DNA from: Roseibium sp.
Lineage (GTDB): Bacteria > Pseudomonadota > Alphaproteobacteria > Rhizobiales > Stappiaceae
DNA length: 64,000 bases
Assembly (NCBI GenBank): GCA_017643215.1
Contig: JAEPNV010000009.1
Location: 145,179 to 209,178 of the forward strand
Direction: 5' to 3'
Made by a program: the position numbers and the translations under genes. The notes under the pieces are model-generated. The model ran no database searches. It saw only the letters and a list, made by a program, of their open reading frames with translations, and was not told the origin of the DNA. Below are positions 10,489 to 20,076 of the stretch, piece after piece (position 1 is the first letter of the stretch; every line of letters begins with the position of its first letter).

Positions 10489-11328
10489 ATGGCAGTGCAT
10501 CCTTCTCGTTCGGCAAATGGCGGATTTGGCCCGGTTCTGCGCGGACTGCGAAAAGGGACCGGACTCAGCCAGGCAGCTTTCGCTGGCCAGATCGGCTCGA
10601 CCCAAAGGCATGTGTCCTTTCTTGAAACCGGCCGGGCCCAACCGAGCACATTCATGATCGACCGGATTGCGCGCGCATTGGCGCTTCCCGTCGCGGCCCG
10701 GCTTGGCCTCTACGAGGCGGCCGGTCTTCCCAGCCCCTACAAGCGCCGCGACTTTGATTCCCACGAGATCGCCGAGGCGCTGGATGTCATCGAACACCGG
10801 GTCCTGGCACACTGGCCGTTTCCGGCCTACGTCCTCAACAAGCGCTGGGACATCTTGCGCATGAACATGGCCGGGCGCATGTTGCTTGCCGGCTCCGCCC
10901 AGGATCCGGGCAACGACGTCCCCAACCTGTTTGAGATCCTGACCAGCGCCGCCTTTCGAAACCGGATCCTGAATTGGCCGGAAGCGGCCCCTATCCTTGT
11001 AACCCGCCTTTATCGAGAAGCACGCGAGGACGCGGGTCTGGCCCGCCTGTTGGCCAGAGCGACAGACGCGGGACTGTTTGACGGCATTGACCAGGCGCTG
11101 CTGACCGACATCCCGATCTTCGTGCCGGTTGAACTTGAAGGCCCGGCCGGTGAGCGGCTCCGGCTGACGTCGCTGCTGGGGCAACTGGCTTCCGTGCAAG
11201 ATGCGATCATCGAGGGCATGACCGTGGAACTGATGGTGCCGCTTGACCGCGACACCGAAAGCCGCTTGCGCTCCATTCACCTGGACGCGCGGCCGGCGGC
11301 CGGATCCAAGATCCCCGAACCGGCGTAA
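10489..11328 (+). CDS. XRE family regulator with MmyB-like ligand domain
   Basis: A 279-residue regulator. Residues about 12-70 form an XRE-type helix-turn-helix (LRGLRKGTGLSQAAFAGQIG, VSFLETGRAQPSTFMIDRIA). The C-terminal two thirds match the MmyB-like PAS-related ligand domain (HWPFPAYVLNKRWDILRMNM). The ligand of this group is usually unknown; some Streptomyces and Caulobacter members bind fatty acids or aliphatic amides. The ATG giving MAVHPS has GTGGGG ahead; an upstream in-frame ATG is less likely. It is divergent from the MAPEG gene, which makes that gene a plausible target. Confidence 0.86.
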   Translation: MAVHPSRSANGGFGPVLRGLRKGTGLSQAAFAGQIGSTQRHVSFLETGRAQPSTFMIDRIARALALPVAARLGLYEAAGLPSPYKRRDFDSHEIAEALDVIEHRVLAHWPFPAYVLNKRWDILRMNMAGRMLLAGSAQDPGNDVPNLFEILTSAAFRNRILNWPEAAPILVTRLYREAREDAGLARLLARATDAGLFDGIDQALLTDIPIFVPVELEGPAGERLRLTSLLGQLASVQDAIIEGMTVELMVPLDRDTESRLRSIHLDARPAAGSKIPEPA

Positions 11329-11421
11329 GGGTGGGAGCGGCACGGCCCGGGTCAGACTTGCCCGCGCAAGCCCGGTTTCTTATGTGCCGGGCAGACAAGA
11401 CCCCTTTCGACGGAGCAACCA

Positions 11422-11847
11422 ATGAGCACCTTGCCCAAAATCACAAAAACGGCCGCCGAATGGATGGACCAGCTCACCCAGGAACAGTTTTATGTGACGC
11501 GCCAGTCCGGCACGGAGCGGCCGTTCACCGGGCCCTACTGGAACAGTTTCGACGTCGGACGCTACGATTGCGTGTGCTGCAATGCGCCGCTGTTTTTGTC
11601 CGACACCAAATTCGATGCCGGATGCGGCTGGCCGAGTTTCTTCAAGGCGGCAACGCCGGACGGCATTACTGAAATCGAAGACCGCTCACACGGGATGGTG
11701 CGCACGGAGATCCGCTGCAGCCAGTGCGATGCGCATCTTGGCCACGTGTTTCCGGACGGTCCGCCGCCAACGGGCCTGCGCTATTGCATGAACGGTCACG
11801 CCATGCGGTTCGTGTCCGGCGGCACACTGGACGGGTCCGGTGAATAG
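11422..11847 (+). CDS. msrB: Peptide-methionine (R)-S-oxide reductase
   Basis: A 141-residue MsrB. It reduces the R-epimer of methionine sulfoxide in proteins, normally with thioredoxin as electron donor. The zinc site is complete: CVCC (C50, C53) and CSQC (C99, C102). The catalytic cysteine is C122 in [12 protein letters not shown], with a possible recycling cysteine at C68 in CGWPSFF. It starts [10 protein letters not shown] at an ATG. The length is normal for free-standing cytosolic MsrB. No msrA is adjacent; it lies between an XRE regulator and an MFS transporter. Confidence 0.95.
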   Translation: MSTLPKITKTAAEWMDQLTQEQFYVTRQSGTERPFTGPYWNSFDVGRYDCVCCNAPLFLSDTKFDAGCGWPSFFKAATPDGITEIEDRSHGMVRTEIRCSQCDAHLGHVFPDGPPPTGLRYCMNGHAMRFVSGGTLDGSGE

Positions 11848-11963
11848 CCGCCAAATGCCTGCCGGTCGGCCTGATCTGTAAGCCGGTCTAATAGGTCGCA
11901 TAAGTTTTATTTGTTGGTTCGGCGCGTGCAGCCTTGGTACTCCATTTGGGACGGAGAGCCCGA

Positions 11964-13199
11964 ATGACCCTGAGTGCCGCTGACGACCCATATGCGCCAG
12001 ACGGGCCGTATGCCTGGTTCCGCCTTGCGATCTGCATCATCCTGTCGACCCTTGGCGGGGCGGGCATGTGGGCGGTCGTGGTGGTGCTGCCGGCCGTGCA
12101 AACCGAATTCGGCGTCGACCGCGGCGATGCGTCCCTGCCCTATACGCTCACGATGGCCGGCTTCGCCTTCGGCAACTATCTGATCGGCCGGTGGGTCGAC
12201 CGGTTCGGGATTGTCTGGCCCGTGGCCGGATCGGCCATTGCCCTTGGCGCCGGATTTGCCCTCGCCGCGGTTTCCAACAATCTCGTTGTCTTTTCACTCG
12301 CGCAAGGCTTTTTGATCGGATTGGGGACGGCGGCAACCTTCGGTCCGCTGCTGGCCGACCTTTCGCACTGGTTCGATAGGCGCCGGGGCATCGCGCTCGC
12401 CTCGGCGGCCTGCGGCAATTATCTGGCCGGCGTCTTATGGCCCTCGTTCATCCAATGGTCGCTCGGCTTCACGGACTGGCGCGACACATACTTGATGATC
12501 GCCGTGATCTGCGTTGTGGTGATGCTGCCCTTGACACTGTTCTTGCGGCGCGTGCCGGACTTTTCGGCGGCCTCCACCAATTCCAGCGCCGCGCGGTTCG
12601 GTGCGTTATCGGCCGGCCTGTCGCCGCGCAAGCTGCAGATGCTTCTGGTGGTGGCCGGGCTTGGCTGCTGTGTCGCCATGTCGATGCCGCAGGTCCATAT
12701 CGTCGCCTACTGCGTCGACCTTGGCTACGGCGTGGCCCGGGGCGCGGATATGCTGGCCCTGATGCTTGGCGCGGGTGTGATCAGCCGGCTTGTGACCGGA
12801 TTTCTGGCCGACAAGATCGGCGGTGTGCGCACCCTGCTGATCGGCTCCGTCCTGCAATGCGCTGCACTGTTCCTCTACCTGCCCTTCGACGGGCTGGTCA
12901 CGCTTTACGTGGTGTCGCTGATCTTCGGCCTCAGCCAGGGCGGCATCGTGCCGTCCTACGCCATCATCGTGCGCGAATACCTGCCGGCCAAAGAAGCCGG
13001 CCAGCGCGTCGGTCTGGTGATGATGTCGACGATCATCGGCATGGCGCTCGGCGGCTGGTTGTCCGGGTGGATCTACGACCTCACCGGCTCTTACCAGGCG
13101 GCGTTCTTGAACGGCATTGCCTGGAACCTCGTCAACATCGCCGTGATGGTGTTCATCCTCCTCAACAGCCGGAACCGGACCGCCCCCGCGCGGGCGTGA
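11964..13199 (+). CDS. MFS transporter
   Basis: A 411-residue major facilitator superfamily protein with about 12 membrane helices. The loop 2-3 motif is seen at NYLIGRWVDRFGIVWPVAGS. It has the layout of the monocarboxylate/oxalate-formate-like branch (GNYLAGVLWPSFIQWSLGF, GFLADKIGGVRTLLIGSVLQ). The substrate cannot be deduced. The start ATG (MTLSAADDPYAPDGPYAW) has GGAG ahead. The neighbours are unrelated genes on the same strand, with 116 bases to msrB. Confidence 0.87.
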   Translation: MTLSAADDPYAPDGPYAWFRLAICIILSTLGGAGMWAVVVVLPAVQTEFGVDRGDASLPYTLTMAGFAFGNYLIGRWVDRFGIVWPVAGSAIALGAGFALAAVSNNLVVFSLAQGFLIGLGTAATFGPLLADLSHWFDRRRGIALASAACGNYLAGVLWPSFIQWSLGFTDWRDTYLMIAVICVVVMLPLTLFLRRVPDFSAASTNSSAARFGALSAGLSPRKLQMLLVVAGLGCCVAMSMPQVHIVAYCVDLGYGVARGADMLALMLGAGVISRLVTGFLADKIGGVRTLLIGSVLQCAALFLYLPFDGLVTLYVVSLIFGLSQGGIVPSYAIIVREYLPAKEAGQRVGLVMMSTIIGMALGGWLSGWIYDLTGSYQAAFLNGIAWNLVNIAVMVFILLNSRNRTAPARA

Positions 13200-13321
13200 A
13201 TTGCCGCCAGATCCGAGCCATGAGCTCACGGCCAGCGTGTGGACTTGCGTTCACACTCTCTCTATAGTTGTATTTGTGCAGTGTTTTCGCGCAAAAGTGA
13301 TTGATGGGGAGGAGATTTCAG

Positions 13322-13699
13322 ATGCTGGTGAAAGTCACAAGGGTGTTGTCCGTCGACCTTACGGTCTACCGGTCACACCCTCCGTATATGGAAATCAAGG
13401 CGGTCGGAGAGGTTCCCACGCTTGGATTTACGGATCCACAACTCATACCCTGGATCTATGTCCAGCCGCCGCCGGACGGCATTTACGATTTCGATTTGAT
13501 TGCCAAGGCCCCGTCCGGTTTTGTCGCGCAGGTGATATCCAAAATCGAGGCGTGCGCCTTCTTGCCTGTGCCGGCCGGCCTGAAGGGCGTGCGTGTTCAC
13601 GCGGCCACCAACTCCATGGAGGATCACTGGGGCGCTGACCGGGAGGCCGTCGCGGTCGCGGACGGTGAAATTCCCTGGCCGTTGAACGGGTCCGCATAA
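13322..13699 (+). CDS. Hypothetical protein
   Basis: A 125-residue soluble protein I do not recognise. The start is set by a strong GGGGAGGAG ribosome-binding site just ahead of ATG (MLVKVTRVLSVDLTVYR). It has no signal peptide or membrane helix. The sequence contains MEIKAVGEVPTLGFTDPQLI and PPDGIYDFDLIAKAP, suggestive of a small beta-rich fold. It stands alone between an MFS gene and the oligopeptidase B gene. Confidence 0.75.
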   Translation: MLVKVTRVLSVDLTVYRSHPPYMEIKAVGEVPTLGFTDPQLIPWIYVQPPPDGIYDFDLIAKAPSGFVAQVISKIEACAFLPVPAGLKGVRVHAATNSMEDHWGADREAVAVADGEIPWPLNGSA

Positions 13700-13860
13700 G
13701 GCCTTCATCCAACCCGCCATTTGGGCCGAAGGGCACGAGGGCGTGAAGCGGAGTTGACGCGCGCTTCGCGCCCTTTGCGTTTGGCATTGGAGCCCCACGG
13801 TTGCGCCGATTCCGAAAGGGGCACTTGCCTTCGTACATGCAAAAGCCTACGTCCCGCTGC

Positions 13861-15945
13861 ATGAAAACACGACCCACGCCCCCGCGCGCCGAGCCGCGCC
13901 CCCTCACCCTTGAAATCCACGGCATCGAGCGTCAGGACGAGTATGCCTGGCTTCGGGCGGACAACTGGCAAGAGGTCATGCGGGACCCAAGTGTCCTTGC
14001 CGATGACATCCGCGCCTATCTGGAGGCGGAGAACGCCTATCAGGACGCGGTCATGGCGCCGACGGCTGAATTGCGCGAGGCGCTTTACGCGGAGATGCGC
14101 GGCCGCATCAAGGAAGACGACAGTTCGGTTCCCTCTCCCGATGGCCCCTATGCCTACGGCCTGAAATTCGTGACCGGCGGACAGCATCCGAAATTCGTGC
14201 GCACGCCCCGGGACGGCGGCGCCGAAACCGTGCTTCTTGACGGCGACAAGGAGGCGGAAGGGAAGACCTATTTCAAGTTCGGCGGCGCCAGCCACTCGCC
14301 CGATCACAAACGCCTGGCCTGGGCCTATGACGACAACGGTTCGGAATATTACAGCCTGCAAATCCGGGATCTTGACACGGGCACGGACCTTGATTACCGG
14401 ATCGAGGACACCGGCGGCGGCGGCGTGTTTTCTGCCGACAGCCGGCACATGTTCTACATCCGCCTCGACGCCAATCACCGGCCGTCAAAGCTGTTTCGGC
14501 ACGAGATCGGCAGCGATCCGGCGGACGACGTTCTGGTCTTTGAGGAAAAGGACGCCGGGTTCTTCATGGGCGTCGGCAAGACCCAGTCCGGCGACACGAT
14601 CCTGATCGACATCCATGATCATGAGACCTCCGAGATCTGGATGATCCCGGCGGCCGACCCGGCAGCGTCCCCGGTCCTGATCGCGCCGCGCGACAAGGGC
14701 GTCGAGTATTCCGTCGAGGATCACGGCGACACGCTCTACATCCTGACCAATTCGGGCGATGCGGAGGACTTCAAGATCGTCACCGCGCCAAAGGCGACGC
14801 CCGGCCGGGAGTTCTGGCGCGACTTCGTGGATCACAAAGCCGGTTGCCTGATCCTCTCCCACGTCGTCTACAAGACGTTCATGGTGCGTCTTGAACGCGA
14901 AAACGGCCTGCCGCGGATCGTCGTCCGCCGTCTTGCCGACAATATCGAGCACGACGTGGCGTTCGACGAGGAGGCCTACTCGCTCGGCATGGGAGGCGGC
15001 TACGAATTCGACACGCTGACGATCCGGTTCTCCTATTCGTCCATGACCACTCCATCGCGGACCTATGACTACAATGTCGAAACGCGGGAACGGACGCTCT
15101 TGAAGGAGCAGGAAGTTCCGTCCGGCCACGAACCGAGCGACTATGTCAGCCGCCGTCTCCAGGCGCCGGCCGCAGACGGTGAAACGGTGCCCATCTCACT
15201 GTTTCACCACAAGGACACGCCGCTCGACGGAACCGCGCCATGCCTCCTCTACGGCTACGGCTCCTATGGCATGTCGATTCCGGCCGGCTTCAACACCAAC
15301 GCCCTGTCGCTCGCCGACCGCGGCTTCGTCTACGCGATCGCGCATATCCGCGGCGGCAAGGACAAGGGTTTCCGGTGGTACAAGACCGGGCGCCGGGAGA
15401 TGAAAAAGAACACATTCACCGATTTCATCGCGGCCGCCGATCATCTGGTGCGCGAGAATTTCACGTCTTTCGACCGGCTCGTGGCGCAAGGCGGATCGGC
15501 CGGCGGCATGCTGATGGGCGCGGTCGCCAATATGGCGCCGCACAAGTTCGCCGGCATCATCGCCGAAGTCCCGTTTGTCGACGTCCTGAACACCATGCTC
15601 GACGACACCCTGCCGCTCACGCCGCCGGAATGGCCTGAATGGGGCAATCCGATCACCGATCGTACGGCCTATGACTACATCGCGTCCTATTCGCCTTACG
15701 ACAACGTTGAAGCGATAGCCTATCCGGCCATCCTGGCCGTCGCCGGCCTGACCGATCCGCGCGTGACCTATTGGGAGCCAGCCAAATGGGTGGCGCGGCT
15801 CAGAGCGCGCAAGACCGGGGACGATCTCTTATTGCTCAAGACCAACATGGACGCCGGGCATGGCGGGTCCTCGGGCCGGTTCGACCGGTTGAAGGAAGTC
15901 GCGCTCAATCAGGCCTTCGCGCTTATGGTCGTCGGTAAGGCGTAA
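13861..15945 (+). CDS. ptrB: Oligopeptidase B (S9A serine peptidase)
   Basis: A 694-residue prolyl oligopeptidase-family enzyme that cleaves short peptides after basic residues in the cytoplasm. The N-terminal half is the beta-propeller (starting PRPLTLEIHGIERQDEYAWL). The C-terminal alpha/beta-hydrolase domain carries the nucleophile Ser546 in AQGGSAGGMLMGAV; an aspartate in AGLTDPRVTYWEPAKW and the catalytic histidine in NMDAGHGGSSGRF complete the triad. YGSYGMSIPAGFNTNALSL is typical of oligopeptidase B. The frame is open upstream with further starts, including ATG at 13837; I chose the ATG closest to the conserved N-terminus. Confidence 0.93.
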   Translation: MKTRPTPPRAEPRPLTLEIHGIERQDEYAWLRADNWQEVMRDPSVLADDIRAYLEAENAYQDAVMAPTAELREALYAEMRGRIKEDDSSVPSPDGPYAYGLKFVTGGQHPKFVRTPRDGGAETVLLDGDKEAEGKTYFKFGGASHSPDHKRLAWAYDDNGSEYYSLQIRDLDTGTDLDYRIEDTGGGGVFSADSRHMFYIRLDANHRPSKLFRHEIGSDPADDVLVFEEKDAGFFMGVGKTQSGDTILIDIHDHETSEIWMIPAADPAASPVLIAPRDKGVEYSVEDHGDTLYILTNSGDAEDFKIVTAPKATPGREFWRDFVDHKAGCLILSHVVYKTFMVRLERENGLPRIVVRRLADNIEHDVAFDEEAYSLGMGGGYEFDTLTIRFSYSSMTTPSRTYDYNVETRERTLLKEQEVPSGHEPSDYVSRRLQAPAADGETVPISLFHHKDTPLDGTAPCLLYGYGSYGMSIPAGFNTNALSLADRGFVYAIAHIRGGKDKGFRWYKTGRREMKKNTFTDFIAAADHLVRENFTSFDRLVAQGGSAGGMLMGAVANMAPHKFAGIIAEVPFVDVLNTMLDDTLPLTPPEWPEWGNPITDRTAYDYIASYSPYDNVEAIAYPAILAVAGLTDPRVTYWEPAKWVARLRARKTGDDLLLLKTNMDAGHGGSSGRFDRLKEVALNQAFALMVVGKA

Positions 15946-15972
15946 CTGGTTTCACGGGAACGTGACACGCGC

Positions 15973-16001
15973 GCCGGACCCGATCGGGTCCGGCTTTGTT
16001 T
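15973..16001 (+). terminator. Rho-independent terminator after oligopeptidase B
   Basis: A perfect 9-bp stem GCCGGACCC / GGGTCCGGC around a GATC loop, followed by TTTGTTT. It lies 28 bases after the ptrB stop. Confidence 0.85.
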
Positions 16002-16020
16002 GACTGCGAACGCAAACCAT

Positions 16021-16105
16021 CCGTCGCCATCCTCGGGCAACGTTTCCAGGGTCCATAAAATTCAATAGCTTATGGATGCTCGGGACACGCCCGAGCATGA
16101 CGGCA
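16021..16105. repeat. Dispersed intergenic repeat, copy A
   Basis: A diverged copy of the element found again at 44.5 and 46.6-46.9 kb. It has the same order of blocks: CCGTCGCCATCCTCGGGC, a GGTCCATAAAA segment, TTATGGATGCTCGGGACA, and CCCGAGCATGACGGC. The last part forms a hairpin (GCTCGGG / CCCGAGC). It lies between the ptrB terminator and the ABC binding-protein gene. Confidence 0.75.
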
Positions 16106-16224
16106 GAGAGTTTTTACGGCCTTGTCAGCCATCTGAGCCGGGGACCCGTCAAATCCGGCTTTGCTTTATTTTTCAACAGCCTTACGCTTTGATCGGGCGG
16201 ACAGCCATACAAGGGGGAGCCACC

Positions 16225-17820
16225 ATGCCTCAATCCAACCGCCTTACCGGACGCCGGGCCTTGACCGCGCCGATCGCCGCGTGCCTGCTTCTTGCCGCCG
16301 CGCCCGCCCTTGGCGCCGAGCTCCGCTGGGCCTCGCCCACCGATCCGCAGAGCATGGACCCCCACGCGGTCAACTCCGCGCCGGTGCTGGGTTTTTTGAA
16401 CAACGTCTATGAAGGCCTGGTCCGCCGCGACAAGAACATGGCGATCGAGGGCTCGCTCGCCGAGCGCTGGGAGCCGATCGGGACCGACGGCTGGCGCTTC
16501 CATTTGCGCCAAGGCGTCACGTTCCATGACGGCGCCGCCTTTACCGCCGAGGACGTCTTGTTCTCCTACGAGCGGGCGTCTTCTGAGGAAGCGGACACCC
16601 GCGCCTGGTTCGCGCCGGTCAAGGAGGTCAAGATCGTCGATGACCATACGATCGACTTTCTCACCCATGCGCCAAACCCGATCTTTCCCGATTCCATCGC
16701 CAACTTCATGATCCTCGACAAGGGCTGGGCCGAGGCGAATGGCGCGGAGCGCCCCGCCCGAGATCAGGAGACGTTCGCAACCTTGAACGCCAATGGCACC
16801 GGGCCTTTCACGCTCGCGAGCCGGGAACCGGGCGTCAGCACGGTTCTGGAGCCCCATGCGGGATGGTGGGACACAGCCGAACACAACCTCACCAAGGCGA
16901 CCTTCCTGCCGATTTCCAATCCCGCCACCTCGGTGGCGGCGCTGCTCACCGGCGAGGTGGACCTGATCAATCCGGTGCCAGTGCAGGACGTTGACCGGAT
17001 CGCCTCGAACGAGGCGCTGACGCTCCATCGGGGCATCGAGGCGCGCGTGATCATGCTGGGCTTCGGCCACAGCCACGACACGTTGAAATACGCCGATGAA
17101 CCGGGCGGCAAAAACCCCTTCCAGGATGTGCGGGTGCGCAAGGCGGTGCACCAGGCGATCGATGCCGATGCCATTGTCGACAAGATCATGCGCGGCAATG
17201 CCGAAGTCGCCTCGCAGCTCGTCAGTCCGCAGATGAAGGGATACAGCACGGCCGCCGCCCGCCGGGCGGGCTTTGATCCGGACGCTGCCAAGTCGCTGCT
17301 GGCCGAGGCAGGCTATCCGGACGGCTTTTCCTTCGGCCTGATGTGCCCGAACGACCGCTATATCAACGACGAGGCGGCCTGCAAGGCGATCGCGTCCATG
17401 CTGGCCAAGGTCGGCATCAAGACGAACCTGACCGCGATGCCGGTCCGCAATTACTGGAAGGAACTCAGGGCCGGCAACTACGACATGTATCTGCTCGGCT
17501 GGTCGCCCGGCACCTTCGACGCCGAGCACCCGATCCGGTTCCTGGTGACCACGCCGAACACGGAGAAAAAGCTCGGAAGCTGGAATTTCGGCGGCTACTC
17601 GAACGCGCGGGTCGATGACTTGCTGCCGCAAATCCAAAAGGAGATCGACGCGGACGCCCGGCAAGCGATGCTCGATGAGGTCGCGACCATCGTGAAGGAC
17701 GACGTGGTCTATGTGCCGCTGCACATCCAGCCGCTGCTCTGGGGATCGAAAGGAAATATCGACCTCACCCAGCGGGCCGACAATTTCGTCATGCTGCGCT
17801 GGATCACGGTCAACGAGTGA
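16225..17820 (+). CDS. ABC transporter substrate-binding protein, peptide/nickel family 5
   Basis: A 531-residue periplasmic binding protein of the DppA/OppA class. It has a signal peptide with predicted cleavage near AAPALGA-E (about residue 32), preceded by GRRALTA. The family core is present: SLAERWEPIGTDGWRFHLRQ, GVTFHDGAAFTAEDVLFSYE, and DVRVRKAVHQAIDADAIV. The start has AGGGGGAG ahead of the ATG. The substrate (di- or oligopeptide or another small molecule) cannot be named. No permease or ATPase genes of the transporter are within the window, so it is an orphan or its partners lie elsewhere. Confidence 0.92.
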   Translation: MPQSNRLTGRRALTAPIAACLLLAAAPALGAELRWASPTDPQSMDPHAVNSAPVLGFLNNVYEGLVRRDKNMAIEGSLAERWEPIGTDGWRFHLRQGVTFHDGAAFTAEDVLFSYERASSEEADTRAWFAPVKEVKIVDDHTIDFLTHAPNPIFPDSIANFMILDKGWAEANGAERPARDQETFATLNANGTGPFTLASREPGVSTVLEPHAGWWDTAEHNLTKATFLPISNPATSVAALLTGEVDLINPVPVQDVDRIASNEALTLHRGIEARVIMLGFGHSHDTLKYADEPGGKNPFQDVRVRKAVHQAIDADAIVDKIMRGNAEVASQLVSPQMKGYSTAAARRAGFDPDAAKSLLAEAGYPDGFSFGLMCPNDRYINDEAACKAIASMLAKVGIKTNLTAMPVRNYWKELRAGNYDMYLLGWSPGTFDAEHPIRFLVTTPNTEKKLGSWNFGGYSNARVDDLLPQIQKEIDADARQAMLDEVATIVKDDVVYVPLHIQPLLWGSKGNIDLTQRADNFVMLRWITVNE

Positions 17821-18026
17821 CGATACGTCACGATCTGGCCGGCCGGGGCAAAGACACATTTGTTTTGGCCCCCTGGCGTGCCGGTTAAATCCCGTTGCAA
17901 TGGCGGCATACTCGGCTCGGCCTTTTTGCCGCCATGGCCTTGGCAATGCCGAAAAACGCTTGTAGGCGTAAAGACAACAGGCTGACGGCAAAGACCAGCC
18001 GCCGGCTCTCCACAACGGAGTGATCC

Positions 18027-18374
18027 ATGCGGCGCGCCCGAACATCCTTGAAAAAACTGGCCAATATGACCGCGGTCCTTGCGTTTGCGGGACTGACGGC
18101 GGCCTGCCAGTATCAAAGCGCGGAGGATCTCCTGTTCAAGCCGACACGGGACCCGCGGAACATCCCACGGACCTACGACACACCGTTTGACTGCCGCAAT
18201 TTTGTGGGATCGGGCTGGCGCGGCACGGCGGCCGGCAAGACGTTCGATTTCGAACGCACGTTGAGCACTTCGCGGGTCGGGTGCTTCAAGACGCGTGATG
18301 AGTGCCAAGCCTTCTTGTATTTCATGAACGGTCAAATCGACCAGATCATCTACAGCCGATGCGAGGCGATCTGA
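18027..18374 (+). CDS. Small secreted or lipoprotein-like hypothetical protein
   Basis: A 115-residue protein with an N-terminal hydrophobic segment (MTAVLAFAGLTAACQYQ) that ends in a lipobox-like TAAC, although a threonine occupies the -3 position. The mature part has three further cysteines (FDCRNF, VGCFKTRDECQAF, YSRCEAI) that could form disulfides. I do not recognise the family. The ATG is preceded by GGAG. It is convergent with the dihaem cytochrome c gene, 48 bases apart. Confidence 0.72.
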   Translation: MRRARTSLKKLANMTAVLAFAGLTAACQYQSAEDLLFKPTRDPRNIPRTYDTPFDCRNFVGSGWRGTAAGKTFDFERTLSTSRVGCFKTRDECQAFLYFMNGQIDQIIYSRCEAI

Positions 18375-18422
18375 CCCTCGGCAATCAACCCCCCGCAGGC
18401 CGTGACGGCCAGGCCGCTTCCG

Positions 18423-19343
18423 TCAGTCAGACGGGATGGCCTTGAGATAGGCCGCGATCGCCGCGCGGTCTTCCGGCGGCAGCCTTGCCATGTTTTCCTG
18501 AACCGCAACCATGTCGCCGCCGACCGAATCGAATTCCGGCGTGAAGCCGCTCTCCAGATAATAAGCAATGTCCGCTTCGCTCCAGGACCCGAGGCCGGAG
18601 GAAGACGGCGTGATGTCCGGAACCTTGCCGTCTCCGGTCGGGGCCGGTGCGCCGGCGAGCCAAAGGGTCAGGTCAGGCCCGCCAATGGCGTTGCGCGGCG
18701 TGTGGCATTCCCCGCAATGGCCCGGCCCTTCGACGAGGTAGCGTCCCCGGTCCCAAAGCCCGGCGTCGACCTCACCAGCCGAGGCGACCGGCGCGGCGAT
18801 CACCGGCGCGGGATCCAGGTAAAGCCACTTCCAAAGGCCGACGGCCCGGCGGATGTTGAACGGAAACCCGACTTCATGGCCGGGCGCAACGCCGTCGACG
18901 GCCGGCAGCGTTTTCATGAAGGCAAACAGATCCGCGACATCCTGGAGCGGCATGCGCACATAGGACGTATACGGAAAGGCCGGGAAGTAGTTCGCGCCCG
19001 CCGGCGAGGTGCCACGCACCATGGCGTTCGTGAAATCGGCCAATGACCAGGTGCCGATGCCGTCCGTCGTGCTCATCGAAATATTCGGGGCGACAAAGGT
19101 GCCGAACGGGCTTTCCAGCCGGACGCCGCCGACAAGCCGCAACTTGTCGTCCCCTTTCGCGCCCTTGGCCGCGTGACAGGATGCGCAGCCACCGGCCCAG
19201 AAAAGGCGCGCGCCTTTTTCAGCGTTTCCCGGTGTCAGCCCCGCCAATCTGTCACCCGCGACGGTGCCGGGCGCCGACAACAACCATCCGGCGGCCGCCG
19301 CGAGCGCCACAATGCCAAGGGCCACGCTAAGCGTTTTTTTCAC
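18423..19343 (-). CDS. Dihaem c-type cytochrome
   Basis: A 306-residue exported cytochrome c with an N-terminal signal or anchor (residues 4-24). It has two haem-binding motifs, CASCH (53-57) and CGECH (210-214), in two cytochrome c domains. The arrangement resembles the cytochrome subunit of membrane alcohol/gluconate dehydrogenases (compare NISMSTTDGIGTWSLADFTN and MARLPPEDRAAIAAYLKAIP), but no dehydrogenase subunit is nearby. It follows the cytochrome c' gene by 40 bases on the same strand, so the two probably form an operon for periplasmic electron transfer. Confidence 0.9.
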   Translation of the reverse strand: MKKTLSVALGIVALAAAAGWLLSAPGTVAGDRLAGLTPGNAEKGARLFWAGGCASCHAAKGAKGDDKLRLVGGVRLESPFGTFVAPNISMSTTDGIGTWSLADFTNAMVRGTSPAGANYFPAFPYTSYVRMPLQDVADLFAFMKTLPAVDGVAPGHEVGFPFNIRRAVGLWKWLYLDPAPVIAAPVASAGEVDAGLWDRGRYLVEGPGHCGECHTPRNAIGGPDLTLWLAGAPAPTGDGKVPDITPSSSGLGSWSEADIAYYLESGFTPEFDSVGGDMVAVQENMARLPPEDRAAIAAYLKAIPSD

Positions 19344-19383
19344 ATCGGCCTCCCCATGGGGCCCGGCGCGCTTGGCGGCCGGG

Positions 19384-19848
19384 TCAGTTTTTCACCCGGA
19401 AGCCTTCATGACAGGATTTGCAGGAAGCAAAGACCGGCCCGATCGCCGCCTTAAACGCATCCAGATCGGCGGGCCCTTCCTTTCCCGCGGCGGTCATGGC
19501 CGCTGCCGCTGCAGATGCGAATTTGGCCAGTTCGTCGTTGAACCCGGCGCGGTTGTCCCAAATGGCGGGGGCGGCGGTGGTGTCGGCGGCGAGATCAGAT
19601 CCTTCGGGAAACAGGTCGCCATAGGTGTGGGCGGCCGCATTCAAGGTGGCGATGGCGGCTTTGCCGGCCGCGGGCGTATAGCCGATCTCGCCCTTCATCA
19701 TGCCACCGCCAAGACCGGCCGCCGCGCCGACCGATTGCATGACCGCCTTGCGCGCGGCGACGGGATCGTCCGCCGCGATCGAGATTGCCGGGATGGCCGC
19801 AATACCGGCCGCAGTGAAAAGAACAAGTCCACGAATAAGATTCCGCAT
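19384..19848 (-). CDS. Cytochrome c' (class II)
   Basis: A 154-residue periplasmic class II cytochrome c. A signal peptide runs to about AISIAA-DD (residue 26). The four-helix-bundle sequence ends in CKSCHEGFRVKN, with the haem motif at 143-147, which is the C-terminal position characteristic of this class. Cytochromes c' bind NO and other gases or act as electron carriers. The ATG used (MRNLIRGLVLF) is preceded by GGAGAGACAC; the longer open frame upstream lacks protein-like character. It is the first gene of a pair with the dihaem cytochrome. Confidence 0.9.
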   Translation of the reverse strand: MRNLIRGLVLFTAAGIAAIPAISIAADDPVAARKAVMQSVGAAAGLGGGMMKGEIGYTPAAGKAAIATLNAAAHTYGDLFPEGSDLAADTTAAPAIWDNRAGFNDELAKFASAAAAAMTAAGKEGPADLDAFKAAIGPVFASCKSCHEGFRVKN

Positions 19849-20076
19849 GTGTCTCTCCTCTCCAAAAACGCATGCGATGCGTTTTGGCGCTGTCGGCCTT
19901 TCTCCCGCGGGAAGTGTAGGCATGGCGCCATGACGGGCGCAAGACACGGGAATTTGAAGGCCGGCGCGGACATTATGTGTTCGATGGCCGGAACCGTTTT
20001 ATTTCGGTCGAATGCCCGCTCACCTCAGCCCTCTCCCCGACGCTCGGAGGGTGTCGAAGCCACCGGTGCCCCAGAA

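Noticed and set aside
10402..11343. N-terminal extension of the MAPEG frame to 441 residues
   Set aside because: It runs antisense through the XRE regulator gene with low-complexity Arg/Gly/Pro-rich sequence. The MAPEG homology and a proper membrane start begin at 10401.
16114..18045. A 643-residue open frame on the minus strand
   Set aside because: It is antisense to the ABC binding-protein gene, which has a signal peptide and family motifs.
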